A stretch of DNA of 64,000 nucleotides from JAAYTD01 sp964472015 (GCA_964472015.1 CAYYIP010000008.1:1-64000); one strand, 5' to 3'. Positions 1 to 9,081 are shown, counted from the stretch's first letter. Translations and numbers: made by a program. The notes: generated from the sequence alone by a model not told the origin.

Positions 1-122
1 AACTTGCTTCTTTAGTTGTGAATGATTGATTTTTTGGTTGTATCCAAGCTATACCTCTATCACTAACTCGTTGTTTGTTTATTATATGTTAACCTAAATC
101 TTCAGTATTAGGTAGTGTTTTT
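1..122 (-). other. Window-edge stretch, possible start-less reading frame
   Basis: On the minus strand one frame stays open from about position 86 to the window edge and reads as plausible protein (contains RVSDRGIAWIQPK), but a stop lies just before it and no ATG, GTG or TTG start is visible. It could be the head of a broken gene continuing beyond the window, or chance. Not called as a gene. Confidence 0.2.
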
Positions 123-1121
123 TCATTCAATTATCACTTCTTTTAATTCTTTTCGAACAGAATAGGGCATTGAATCTGCATAACCTATTCGCATCAATAT
201 CATTGGATAATTATTGTTAATGGAAATTTTATTTCTAATTTCATCAGTTAATGTTTTTACTTCACAAGGTTGGTTTGAAAATGCAAGCGAAATTCCTAAC
301 TCTGTACATTTCAAAAAGAAACGTTCTAAAGTAATTCCTGCTAAAATCCAGTTTTCGACTGTGTTTTCTTGTGTTGCAATTAAAACTAAATGCGACGAAG
401 AGTTGAGTTTTTTACTTTCTGCTTTATTTTGTGCTTTTGGCGTGAGAAAATTTTTCACAAGCGGTTTGTTCAACCACTTTGGTAAAGACGGGGCTCCTAA
501 TACATTGTATGCCAAACCGTCTTTTTCTTCTTGAACATGCTTAAAATTGAAACGCATCCAATCGAGAAGTTCGATTTTAAAATTCTCATCTGTGAAAAGA
601 ATTTTGTTTCCTTTGTAAACTAATTCGCAAAGTTGTGAAAATTCATCTTCTCCTTTTTGATAAAAATAAATAGAAACGGAATTTTTATTATAAACTTTTT
701 TTAGTTCATCAATAACATTTACCTGTATAATTTCTGACTTGTAAATACTCCTGTTAGTTTGTCGCTTATCAATTTGGGCAAACAAAAGATTTTTATTATT
801 CACTTCTGATTTTTGTAGTCCAATTCTGATGAAAGATAAACTATCCTGCTTAATGATTTCAATCCGGTACAAGTAGCCTAATTCGTTAGATGCAATGCAA
901 ATATTTTCTACAGCACATCCCAAACTTATATACAATTCTCTGTGATTTGCATCAATAACAGAAAGTTCTTTACTAAAATTTGGATAGATATCAATACTGT
1001 TTTCGTTTAGTTTGAATTTCCAAGGTTGCGTGTTGTGTCCCGAAGGTGCTTTAATACCATATTCCACCATTTTTAGGAAGTCGGCGTTTTGTTCGTGAAG
1101 CAAAATTGTAGAAAATTTCAT
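123..1121 (-). CDS. Nitroreductase-like flavoprotein (Acg/Rv2032-type family)
   Basis: A 332-residue protein of the nitroreductase fold, probably binding FMN and reducing an unidentified substrate in the cytoplasm. The clearest signature is GHNTQPW at about residues 28-34, typical of the two-lobed Acg-like branch, which is usually about 330 residues long. A second conserved block near the C-terminus (ILAGITLERFFLKCTELG, then an MILMRIGYA segment) matches the second half of that fold. No signal peptide is visible. The gene stands alone with its ATG at 1121. Its codon use is noticeably richer in G+C than most of the window, for example GCG and CGA codons, suggesting acquisition by transfer. The family call is firm; the substrate is unknown. 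Confidence 0.82.
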   Translation of the reverse strand: MKFSTILLHEQNADFLKMVEYGIKAPSGHNTQPWKFKLNENSIDIYPNFSKELSVIDANHRELYISLGCAVENICIASNELGYLYRIEIIKQDSLSFIRIGLQKSEVNNKNLLFAQIDKRQTNRSIYKSEIIQVNVIDELKKVYNKNSVSIYFYQKGEDEFSQLCELVYKGNKILFTDENFKIELLDWMRFNFKHVQEEKDGLAYNVLGAPSLPKWLNKPLVKNFLTPKAQNKAESKKLNSSSHLVLIATQENTVENWILAGITLERFFLKCTELGISLAFSNQPCEVKTLTDEIRNKISINNNYPMILMRIGYADSMPYSVRKELKEVIIE

Positions 1122-1290
1122 AGATATAATAATTAAGAATATTTTTTCATTTTACAAAAATTTTAACTTTTAAAATTAGCAAAAACTTTTCGAAACTTTA
1201 TTGTTACTAATCAAATTTGTTTGAATAGATATTTGTTATTTCTTAACAAGATTGCTTCCGAAAACAAATATCTCGTTTTCTTCTAAATAC

Positions 1291-1710
1291 TCAATATATT
1301 TCTGCGAAACTCTTTTTACATTCATTAGTTTTAAAGTTGTCTTGCGAGATTGAAATTAATTCATTGATAGTTTTTTCTTTAAAGTTGGGTTTGTTTTGTG
1401 AAATTAGTCCAAGTGCAAAAATAGAATGATTACAAGTAATTAGTACGCCTCCGTGAAGATAATTAATCAAGTCTGGTATTAATGGATCTATTCTATTGTC
1501 CTTATCTACAGCCGAAAGATAGCCAACTATATCAATTGCCGTCCATTTTAAAATATTATTGTTACTTTTTATCAGTTTAGCCCAATAATCAAAGTGTTCA
1601 TAAAGTTGTTCGGGGTTTTCAGAACCTATTTTCAGTAATTCTTTCGCAAATCCATATTTTATTTGTGGATTTTGAGAATTTAATTTATTAAGATCTGTCT
1701 TTGTAATCAT
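1291..1710 (-). CDS. Small HEAT-repeat-like hypothetical protein
   Basis: A 139-residue, all-helical protein that I cannot assign to a precise family. Helix pairs with HEAT-like spacing are visible: YGFAKELLKIGSENPEQLYEHFDYWAKLI, then NILKWTAIDIVGYLSAV, then SIFALGLIS. HEAT-like folds usually serve as binding scaffolds, but nothing in the sequence identifies a partner. It has no signal peptide or membrane segment. Together with the nitroreductase gene on its downstream side it forms a block with higher G+C than the rest of the window, so both may share a foreign origin. Confidence 0.6.
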   Translation of the reverse strand: MITKTDLNKLNSQNPQIKYGFAKELLKIGSENPEQLYEHFDYWAKLIKSNNNILKWTAIDIVGYLSAVDKDNRIDPLIPDLINYLHGGVLITCNHSIFALGLISQNKPNFKEKTINELISISQDNFKTNECKKSFAEIY

Positions 1711-1800
1711 TATTTATATTCCAAATTTTACTTTTTAGTTAAAATTGCTTTATCTAAATATTCTTTCTTTATTATTATCTAAAATATTTGTATTATAAAT

Positions 1801-1831
1801 AAAAAAAGAGGTATAAAATACCTCTTTTTTT
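1801..1831 (-). terminator. Rho-independent terminator after the Omp28-like gene
   Basis: A 13-14 bp perfect inverted repeat (core AGAGGTAT / ATACCTCT with A-run and T-run flanks) with a three-base loop, starting 19 bases past the stop codon at 1850. The T-run follows the hairpin on the minus strand. The symmetrical A/T flanks would also let it act from the other side. Confidence 0.85.
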
Positions 1832-1849
1832 ATTAAATATATTTTATTG

Positions 1850-3811
1850 TTATTGCTTAATAAAGTTAAATATATTTTTATTTATTTTTAGTGTATATCT
1901 TCCACTTGTTAACTGTTCAACATTAATACTATTATTGTTATTATTATCTTTCATTATTAATTTTCCTGTGTTATCATATATTTCATAATCCATATTTAAT
2001 AACGAAACATTGTTTATATATATCGTATTAGTTGTTGGATTTGGAAATATTGTTACTTCAACTGTCTTTTCTTCTTCAATATTACCATTATCATTACTTA
2101 ATGAAATGTCGTCAATAAATAATGCATTTCCACCTGTTCCCGGTATACCTCCAACTCTTATAATACAATTACCTGTTATATATTCTTTTAAGTTAATTTC
2201 TACTTTTTTATATTCACTAGATTTTGGTGTATAAATATTGTTTGGATTTGACGGTACTCCTGTTTGAGTACAAGTTGTAGAAGAAATAGTTTCCCAAGTT
2301 TCTCCCCAATCATTAGATATGTCAACATTAATATTTGGTGCAGTTTTATTGAATCCACCATCAGAATAAGCATAGTAGTAAGATAATACTTTATTCTTGT
2401 TTTCTTCACAATTTACTTCACCGAATACAACATAAGCTGGTTTACCTTTTACTCCCCAAGAATCATGCAAATAAAATAATAATGCAACTTTTGAATTATT
2501 TGCACCAATTTCTTGGCCTGTTGAAAATAACGTAATTTTTTTATTTTGAGTAACATCAAAGTAGAAATTAGGCGTGAATGTGTCAAATCCAATATCTATA
2601 GTATCTATTATTTTTTCTAATAATCCAAAATAAGCATATAAACATTTATTATCTAGTTTATTAATATCAATCATATTATTGTTTTCTTCACTAGATATAT
2701 TATCGATTTCAAATTTAGTTGTAAAATTACCACCTTCTCCTGGCATAAATTTGCCAAAGTCAATAGTTGTTGTTTCACCACTTGCTAAATTACCGTTAAA
2801 TATTTTAGTATCAAATAGATTATTATTTATATATAAGTTTACAGCAAATTTAGTGATAGTAATATCTTCATTATTTGTAATATTTACTTTTGGATTATAT
2901 GGTGCTAATTTAATGTTTTGAGGATATTCACTGATATCCGTTATACTTAAATCAGTTTTTAAATTAGTTGGAACTTCTATTATTGCTTCATAACCTGTAT
3001 ATATATTTGCTTTACTTTCAGCAACAAAAGCTACAACTCTTAAATCTTCTAATACTAAATCAATATTTTGTATACTCTTAGGTAAAGTCAGTTCATATCT
3101 TTTATATTCATAATGTCCTGTTTTGGTAGTTTTTATAGTGTCACCCCACGCACCACCAGCAGATATTACTTCTCTTAAAGCATGCATATGACGATAATAT
3201 CCTTCTCTATCTATATAATCTGGATTTATTCCCATGTTTGATTGATATCCAAGAATATTATCTTGTAATAACATTACAGTAAGATAATTTTCTTCAGCAT
3301 TACTGTTTCCCGTATAGTATACTTCAACTTCTACTGTAAGCGCTCTTGTTTCAAAGTTAATATCAGGCTTAACATAAATATTTACAATAGATTGTTGATT
3401 TACAATATTTTGTACTTCAGCTTGCCATTTATCACGCATTTTTGCCCAAGGGTTGCCTGTTCTGTTTACTGAACCTGCAGGGAGACCTGATATTCCTGCA
3501 CTAGCGGCAATCGTATTACCTTCTTGAGTTCGTAAGTCTGGATCTGTAGGTCTTTGTGGTGTTGCATAATTAGTACAGTGATTATTTATAATAATAACTC
3601 TTTTTGGATAATTAATAGCTAAAAGATTAGCTATTTTATGTCCGTCAGGACACCATTGGCAATACATACCTGTAAATTCTTCGATAACTGCTACTCGTTT
3701 TTGAGTTTCTGTACTAACCCATTTAGGTTGTTCTTGTGCAAATAATGATATTCCTGTTATATAAAAAATGGTTGTTATGAAAGAAATAGTTAATATACTT
3801 AACTTTTTCAT
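1850..3811 (-). CDS. Omp28-like secreted protein with thioredoxin-type CxxC and T9SS sorting domain
   Basis: A 653-residue exported protein. Residues 1-25 form a signal peptide ending near ISLFAQE. Residues about 38-150 match the Omp28-related thioredoxin-like fold of Bacteroidota, with a CQWC redox-type motif (C51, C54) inside EEFTGMYCQWCPDG. The middle is beta-rich with no recognised catalytic motif. The last 75 residues form a T9SS type A-like sorting domain (VTIFPNPTTNTIYI, then IYDNTGKLI, ending FIKQ). Likely cell-surface or outer-membrane associated, with a possible thiol-disulfide role that is inferred only from CxxC. It is preceded by an unusually strong AGGAGGG ribosome-binding site and followed by a hairpin terminator, so it appears to be a single-gene unit. 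Confidence 0.85.
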   Translation of the reverse strand: MKKLSILTISFITTIFYITGISLFAQEQPKWVSTETQKRVAVIEEFTGMYCQWCPDGHKIANLLAINYPKRVIIINNHCTNYATPQRPTDPDLRTQEGNTIAASAGISGLPAGSVNRTGNPWAKMRDKWQAEVQNIVNQQSIVNIYVKPDINFETRALTVEVEVYYTGNSNAEENYLTVMLLQDNILGYQSNMGINPDYIDREGYYRHMHALREVISAGGAWGDTIKTTKTGHYEYKRYELTLPKSIQNIDLVLEDLRVVAFVAESKANIYTGYEAIIEVPTNLKTDLSITDISEYPQNIKLAPYNPKVNITNNEDITITKFAVNLYINNNLFDTKIFNGNLASGETTTIDFGKFMPGEGGNFTTKFEIDNISSEENNNMIDINKLDNKCLYAYFGLLEKIIDTIDIGFDTFTPNFYFDVTQNKKITLFSTGQEIGANNSKVALLFYLHDSWGVKGKPAYVVFGEVNCEENKNKVLSYYYAYSDGGFNKTAPNINVDISNDWGETWETISSTTCTQTGVPSNPNNIYTPKSSEYKKVEINLKEYITGNCIIRVGGIPGTGGNALFIDDISLSNDNGNIEEEKTVEVTIFPNPTTNTIYINNVSLLNMDYEIYDNTGKLIMKDNNNNNSINVEQLTSGRYTLKINKNIFNFIKQ

Positions 3812-3814
3812 AAG

Positions 3815-3821
3815 CCCTCCT
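3815..3821 (-). promoter_or_regulatory. Strong Shine-Dalgarno before the Omp28-like gene
   Basis: The minus strand reads AGGAGGG three bases before the ATG at 3811 (about four from AGGAGG). Most genes here have only A/T-rich sequence at this position, so this site stands out and confirms the start. Confidence 0.75.
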
Positions 3822-4161
3822 AGAAGTTTGTTTATAAATTGTTAAATTAAAATATAATATTCAATTGTTATGAATGAAAAAATAATACAAAATATTCTTT
3901 TTTCCAAAAAAAATATTATTAAAATTATTTTATATATATTATAGTAATAAAAAATTAATAATATTTTATCAAACATAAAATACTATTTTAGTTTATAATT
4001 ATTAAATTAATAAAGTATTAAAGAAATAATATAAAGAAATAAAAATAGTATAAAGTAAATATTTATTAAGGATTATAAATTAAAATAGGGGATTATATAA
4101 AAATATACTTTTTATATATAAATATTTCGTATTTATTATATCAATATATATAAAAATAAAA
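3822..4161. other. Intergenic A/T-rich stretch without a gene
   Basis: About 340 bases between two minus-strand genes, more than 85% A/T by eye, with stops in every frame. It should hold the promoter of the Omp28-like gene and the 3' end of the TPR lipoprotein transcript, but I see no exact TTG / TAnnTTTG pair, no structured RNA and no stable hairpin. Confidence 0.6.
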
Positions 4162-5850
4162 CTAATTTATTATATTTTTAAGTTCCTCTTTTTTTTGTAA
4201 AAATATAGTATCATTAGGATAGGAATTTAAAACTCGTTCAATAATTTTTTCTGCATTATTGAAATCTTTTTGTTTTATATATATATAATATATGTGTTCA
4301 AAAATTTCAGGATCATATTCTGATAATAAATCAATAGCTTTTGATAATGCTTTTAAAGCCTCATCGTAATTTCCTAATTTATATTGTATCCATCCGTAAG
4401 TATCAAAAAGAAATGGCGAATTATTTTCTATATTAATAGCTAATTTTGAATAGAATAGTGCTTTTTCTAGATCAATGTTGTTTTTACATAAATGATATGC
4501 ATAGTTATTGATTACTTGTGGATTCATACTATCTAGATTTAATGCTTTTATATAATAATTAGTTGAATTTTGTATATCATTATTATTGTCATATATTTCT
4601 GCCATAAGATTATAAATTTGACTTCCATATTTATTAAAGTTATTATCTGTATATCTAGCAGCTAATTTTAAATATTTTAATGCCTTTTCAGATTGTTTTT
4701 TATCTGTAGTATAATAATGTAATCCTAAGTAAAAAGGATATATGCAACTAATATTTTTATTATTGAAAGTTTCTAATATTTCTAGATATTTATTTATATA
4801 ATTATTCTTTTTATATATATTAGCTACTTGAATAGGAATATTATGTGTAGTATCTTTATATTTTAATGCTATTTTAAAATATAAATCTGCAAGCGATGTA
4901 TCTGGTATATATAATGCTAATATTCCTGCATAGTAATTTGTTTCTAAGTAAGGACTTAATCTATAATCTATAAATTTTAATATATCATATTTTATATTAT
5001 TTGGAATATTATTTGTTATTAAAGTATCTGTAAATAATTCTAAAATATTTGAATATACTTTATTTAGTTCTTCATAACTTAATTTGTTATTTATTAAATT
5101 ACAAAACTGAATAAGTTTATCAAATTGATTATTGTTAATATAAAAATTATTAATTTCTTCTATTAAATATATATTATTAATATTGTTTAAGTTAATTTTT
5201 TGAATAGTTTTTTCGTAAAGTAAATTATCGTTTATTTTATATTTATATATTTGTAATATGTTAAATATTGCTTCTTGGTTATTAAATTTTGATTTTAGTT
5301 GTTTATAATATTTTAAAGATTTATTTATATTTTGAAAATGATATATTTTTGCTAGTCCCATTAAAATATCTTCTTCTATTTCAATGTCATCATTAACATT
5401 AATAATACTTTCTAATGTAAATATAGCATTTTGTAAATCAATATTTTCTAAATAAACTTCCGATAAGTTTATATAAGCCGGGATAAAATTTTGATTTAAT
5501 TTTATAGACTTTAAAGCATACTTAATAGCAATATCAAATTTATTTAATTTTATATAAGATTTAGATATTTCATTATATATAACATTAATTATATTATTAT
5601 CATCAGTATATTTTAATGCTTCTTGGAAAGAAAGAACAGCATCAGCATGTTTATCCTGTAATTGAAAAACTAGTCCGTCTATGAATAGATTGCTTAAATT
5701 TATATCCTTATTTGTTGTATCAATATATTCAATGGACTTATATTGATATTCTAACCATTCATTTTTATAATTTTTATTATTTGAAGTAGTACAAGAGTAT
5801 AGAAATATTAATAAAATATAATAAATTACAAAATATTTTTTTTGTATCAT
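4162..5850 (-). CDS. Tetratricopeptide-repeat lipoprotein
   Basis: A 562-residue protein with a lipoprotein signal: a hydrophobic stretch after MIQKKY, then the lipobox LYSC with the modified cysteine at about residue 20. Most of the rest is degenerate 34-residue TPR units. Clear ones are near residues 65-135 (ADAVLSFQEALKYTD, FDIAIKYALKSIKLN) and 395-540 (SEKALKYLKLAARYT, GNYDEALKALSKAID). TPR lipoproteins of this kind usually hold protein partners at the outer membrane; no partner can be named here. The protein is extremely rich in Asn, Ile, Lys and Tyr, matching the A/T bias. It is a stand-alone gene located between the ssb and Omp28-like units. Confidence 0.85.
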   Translation of the reverse strand: MIQKKYFVIYYILLIFLYSCTTSNNKNYKNEWLEYQYKSIEYIDTTNKDINLSNLFIDGLVFQLQDKHADAVLSFQEALKYTDDNNIINVIYNEISKSYIKLNKFDIAIKYALKSIKLNQNFIPAYINLSEVYLENIDLQNAIFTLESIINVNDDIEIEEDILMGLAKIYHFQNINKSLKYYKQLKSKFNNQEAIFNILQIYKYKINDNLLYEKTIQKINLNNINNIYLIEEINNFYINNNQFDKLIQFCNLINNKLSYEELNKVYSNILELFTDTLITNNIPNNIKYDILKFIDYRLSPYLETNYYAGILALYIPDTSLADLYFKIALKYKDTTHNIPIQVANIYKKNNYINKYLEILETFNNKNISCIYPFYLGLHYYTTDKKQSEKALKYLKLAARYTDNNFNKYGSQIYNLMAEIYDNNNDIQNSTNYYIKALNLDSMNPQVINNYAYHLCKNNIDLEKALFYSKLAINIENNSPFLFDTYGWIQYKLGNYDEALKALSKAIDLLSEYDPEIFEHIYYIYIKQKDFNNAEKIIERVLNSYPNDTIFLQKKEELKNIIN

Positions 5851-5896
5851 ATACTTACTTGGTTGGAAGTTTTTAGAATAGAATTTAATTAAAATA

Positions 5897-5930
5897 AAAT
5901 AGCCAAAAAAATTTTTTTGGCTATTTTTTT
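5897..5930 (-). terminator. Terminator downstream of ssb
   Basis: An inverted repeat AATAGCCAAAAAAA / TTTTTTTGGCTATT, with almost no loop, followed on the minus strand by a T-rich run. It lies 16 bases past the ssb stop codon. Confidence 0.8.
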
Positions 5931-5945
5931 ATCAATATATATTTT

Positions 5946-6446
5946 TTAAAAATTTAGTATATTTTCATTATTAGTTTTTCCAGAATCTTCATCATCTGTC
6001 ATAGAATCTAAAAATTCTTCATTTTCAATATCATCTAAAAAATTAAAATTATCTATATTATTTTCATCTGAAATAAGACTATCTTGTGTATCAGAAAGTT
6101 CGTCTTTATTTTTCTTAGAATCTAAAAGTAACATATTATCTATTAATATTTCTACAATATGTTTACGATTTCCATTTTTATCATCGATTTTGCGAGTTTG
6201 TAATTTACCTTCTATATATATTCTCGCACCTTTTTTAACTAATTTATGGCAAATTTCGGCTAGTCCACGCCATGCAACTATCGAATGCCAATCAGTATGT
6301 TCTTGTAAATTACCTAAACGATCTTTCCAAGAATCGGTTGTTGCTAAATTAAATGAAACGACAGGAATACCACTTGGTGTGTGTTTTAATTCTGGATCTT
6401 TACCTACATTTCCTATCAACATTACTTTGTTAAGAGTTCTTGACAT
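5946..6446 (-). CDS. ssb: Single-stranded DNA-binding protein
   Basis: A 166-residue SSB. The N-terminal OB fold is complete to about residue 110: start MSRTLNKVMLIGNVGKDPEL, then VVSFNLATTDSWKD, WHSIVAWRGLAEIC and RIYIEGKLQTRK. It binds single-stranded DNA as a tetramer in replication, repair and recombination. The linker is acidic and Asn-rich. The C-terminal tip reads NENILNF rather than the textbook DDDIPF that recruits partner proteins; the final Phe is kept but the acidic residues are sparser. A -7 promoter element lies upstream and a hairpin downstream, so it appears to be its own transcription unit. Confidence 0.97.
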   Translation of the reverse strand: MSRTLNKVMLIGNVGKDPELKHTPSGIPVVSFNLATTDSWKDRLGNLQEHTDWHSIVAWRGLAEICHKLVKKGARIYIEGKLQTRKIDDKNGNRKHIVEILIDNMLLLDSKKNKDELSDTQDSLISDENNIDNFNFLDDIENEEFLDSMTDDEDSGKTNNENILNF

Positions 6447-6514
6447 TTTGTTCTTACCCCAACTAAAAACTTAATTTTATCAAAATAATCATTTTTACTA
6501 TTAAAATCAAAGTA

Positions 6515-6522
6515 CAAATATA
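6515..6522 (-). promoter_or_regulatory. Bacteroidota-type -7 element for ssb
   Basis: The minus strand reads TATATTTG, matching TAnnTTTG, about 70 bases before the ssb start. No TTG is found at the expected upstream distance, so only half of the promoter is supported. Confidence 0.5.
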
Positions 6523-6626
6523 ATATATTTTAATTAATAAAAAAAATATATTTTAAAAATATATAAAATATATATAATCTAATATTAATTCTATATTAAT
6601 TTATTAATAACTATTTTATTTTTATA

Positions 6627-7064
6627 CTATTTAATGCTATAATTTGTAATATAGTATTTGTTATTTATTTCTTTAACTTCAAAAAATGCTTTCTTTATAT
6701 ATGCAATTTCTATGTTAATTATAAAAGTGTCATTTGTCGAATTTATTTCTTGGTTAGTAATTTCTTCATTTCCAATAAATCTTTTTATCCTTGAAACATT
6801 TCCACTTATATCATATTTTTCTTCAGCTTTGTATAATGTTTTATCGTCTTTTGCTAATAATTCTGTAGCTGCTAATATATTATCATTTTTTAATTCATTT
6901 ATGAATAAATTTACAACCCCAATAGGTGAGGATGTAGAAAAGTCACTTATTATTGTTGTATCTTCAATAATAATTTTTTCTCCTTTAATGATAAATAATT
7001 CACAACTTGAAAAGCAACAAACAAAAATAATTAATGATAAAGATAAATATATAATTTTTTTCAT
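6627..7064 (-). CDS. Small lipoprotein, NTF2-like hypothetical
   Basis: A 145-residue lipoprotein: hydrophobic signal followed by lipobox FSSC, with the modified cysteine at about residue 21. The mature part has a short helix-rich section (PIGVVNLFINELKNDNILAATELLA) followed by beta strands (FIINIEIAYIKKAFFEVKEINNKYYITNYSIK). This order resembles NTF2-like/DUF4878 lipoproteins, but I cannot confirm the family. Its ATG overlaps the stop of the upstream alpha/beta hydrolase as ATGA (7061-7064), so the two are translationally coupled. Confidence 0.72.
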   Translation of the reverse strand: MKKIIYLSLSLIIFVCCFSSCELFIIKGEKIIIEDTTIISDFSTSSPIGVVNLFINELKNDNILAATELLAKDDKTLYKAEEKYDISGNVSRIKRFIGNEEITNQEINSTNDTFIINIEIAYIKKAFFEVKEINNKYYITNYSIK

Positions 7065-7918
7065 AAGGTAGTATATTTATTAAAAAAATCAACAATAATA
7101 TTTATAGTGTTATCTAAATATTTATTAGAATTAGTAAAAGGATGTTTTACTCCTAATGTGTGATTTGTATGTTTTAATATTATTTTTTCAGTATATTGTT
7201 TATTAGATGCATTGTATAATATGTCCGATGCTTTTAATGATACAGTAATATCATTTTCTGAATGAAGTATTAAATATGGAATATTTAATTTAGAAACCAT
7301 TGAAGCTACTGATTTATTTCCACTATATGTAAGTCTATCAGTTAAAAAAGTTAAATTTAATCTAAATGTTTGATTTGTATTAGAATCAAAAAACTCTTTG
7401 TATCCTAAATTAAACCATTTTTCTTTTTGCTTTTCTGTATAAATATCAAAATCTGATATAGAATTTATTGTAACTAATTTTTTTACTATGTTATCATTTT
7501 TTGAAGCAACTGAAATAGCTAATGCACCGCCTAATGAATGTCCTATTAAGTAAATTTGTTTATTCCATAAATTATTTTCTGACTTAGTTAAAACTTTTCC
7601 TGATACAATATCCTCTATAAAAGAATTTATTTCTAAAATTTCTTGCGAAACTGTATTTATTGCAAATTTTTCCATATCAAATATACTTTTTTCTTTATCT
7701 ATTACAGTATTTAAAGAAAAATCAATACAAGCAGATATATATCCTGCCTCGTTTAACTTGTTTGCAAAATATGGAAAAAACCCCCAATCTTTAAAAGCAC
7801 GAAATCCATGAATTAATATAACCATTGGCTTACTTTCTTCTGATATTTTATCAGGAAAATAAATATCACAATTTGTTTGTTCTTTTATATTGTTTAAAAA
7901 GTTATATTCTCTTTTCAT
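7061..7918 (-). CDS. Alpha/beta hydrolase
   Basis: A 285-residue serine hydrolase of the alpha/beta fold, probably an esterase or acyl peptidase-like enzyme of unknown substrate. It has the oxyanion-hole HG motif (ILIHGFRAFKDWGFFPYFANKL, about residues 35-57), the nucleophile elbow GHSLGG near residue 126, an acidic residue in HSENDITV near 215 and the late histidine in KHTNHTLG near 250, completing the Ser-Asp-His triad. There is no signal peptide, so it is cytoplasmic. The stop codon overlaps the start of the following lipoprotein gene by four bases. Confidence 0.88.
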   Translation of the reverse strand: MKREYNFLNNIKEQTNCDIYFPDKISEESKPMVILIHGFRAFKDWGFFPYFANKLNEAGYISACIDFSLNTVIDKEKSIFDMEKFAINTVSQEILEINSFIEDIVSGKVLTKSENNLWNKQIYLIGHSLGGALAISVASKNDNIVKKLVTINSISDFDIYTEKQKEKWFNLGYKEFFDSNTNQTFRLNLTFLTDRLTYSGNKSVASMVSKLNIPYLILHSENDITVSLKASDILYNASNKQYTEKIILKHTNHTLGVKHPFTNSNKYLDNTINIIVDFFNKYTTL

Positions 7919-7992
7919 TTCAAATGCTTTAATTTACTTTTTATATTATATAGTTAAATAAGTTATAAGTTATTTATATATATAAAATTATA

Positions 7993-9081
7993 TTATTTTT
8001 TTAATCTATTTTTAAAATGTAAAGAATCACCCCATTGATTAATTAATATTTTTCTGTTTATGTTTTCTAAGTTCTTTACCATTTTTTCAAAAATAATATC
8101 TTGAGTTTCATCTATATCAGGTTTATTGTTATATAGTATATAATTATTTTTGTAATTTATAGGTGTTAACTGTGGCATTACAACATTTGCCCCATATAAT
8201 AATCCAAGTGTTCGTCCTTCATCATTTAAAGTTTCTAAGGCTGTAGTAGAAGCTATGTTTATATATGGCATTACAAGCCTTAAAACAGCTATCATTTTTA
8301 ATCCTAATAAAAAATTTGTTTTGCTTTCTATTTTTACATTAGCAAACGGTGTATCATTATGTGGAATAAAAGGTCCCATTCCTATCATATCAATATCCAT
8401 TTCTTTGAAAAATAATATATCTTTTGCTAAATCTTCTATTGTTTGATTAGGTAACCCTATCATAACCCCTGTACCTACTTGAAATCCTATATTTCTAAGA
8501 ATTTTTAAACTATTTAATCTATTACTAAATAATTGATTTTTAGGATGTATCTGTGAAAATAAAGTTTCATTAGTTGTCTCTATTCTTAATAAATATCTGT
8601 GAGCACCACTATCAAAAAAACGTTTATATGTTTCTTCTGTTTGTTCACCTACTGATAATGTTATTCCTAATCCATTAGGTAATTTATCAGAAATACTTAT
8701 TTTTTTTATAGTATTTATTATGTCTAATACATAGTTTATAAATTCTTTATCAGTACGTTCGCCTGCTTGTAATACAATAGAACCAAATTGTTTTTTTAAT
8801 GCCCAATCTACACAAGTAATTACTTCATTTTTTGTTAAAATAAAACGTTCTATATTTTTTGTTATACTTTTTCTGATACCACAATATAAGCAGTCTTTTA
8901 TACAATAGTTAGAAAATTCTATAAGTCCACGTAATGAAATTTTATTGCCAATATTTTTTAATAAAATATTTTCGGCTTTTTGTCTTAGTTGTTCAATTTG
9001 TTCTAAATCTTCTAATGCTAATAAATAACAAATATCATCAAATGTTAATTTTTTTTTATTTAAAATTTTATTAAGATACAT
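7993..9081 (-). CDS. hydE: [FeFe]-hydrogenase maturase, radical SAM HydE
   Basis: A 362-residue radical SAM enzyme. The cluster-binding cysteines are C60, C64 and C67 in NYCIKDCLYCGIR. The BioB/ThiH-like barrel then shows features of HydE: SIVLQAGER, LGITLSVGEQ, GTGVMIGLPNQT and DMIGMGPFIPHNDTPF. HydE works with HydG and HydF to build the H-cluster of [FeFe] hydrogenase. The closely related PylB is less likely because no pyrrolysine genes are nearby and the GMGPFIPH block favours HydE. No hydF, hydG or hydrogenase gene is in the window. The gene closes a minus-strand run, 31 bases after the epimerase gene. Confidence 0.9.
   Translation of the reverse strand: MYLNKILNKKKLTFDDICYLLALEDLEQIEQLRQKAENILLKNIGNKISLRGLIEFSNYCIKDCLYCGIRKSITKNIERFILTKNEVITCVDWALKKQFGSIVLQAGERTDKEFINYVLDIINTIKKISISDKLPNGLGITLSVGEQTEETYKRFFDSGAHRYLLRIETTNETLFSQIHPKNQLFSNRLNSLKILRNIGFQVGTGVMIGLPNQTIEDLAKDILFFKEMDIDMIGMGPFIPHNDTPFANVKIESKTNFLLGLKMIAVLRLVMPYINIASTTALETLNDEGRTLGLLYGANVVMPQLTPINYKNNYILYNNKPDIDETQDIIFEKMVKNLENINRKILINQWGDSLHFKNRLKK

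Noticed and set aside
3822..4161. Non-coding RNA in the spacer before the TPR lipoprotein's 3' end
   Set aside because: No stable hairpin, no promoter-terminator pair and no G+C-rich segment could be found.
7993..9081. hydE gene read as pylB or biotin synthase
   Set aside because: No pyl or bio genes are nearby, TAG is not seen inside genes, and the GMGPFIPH block favours HydE.
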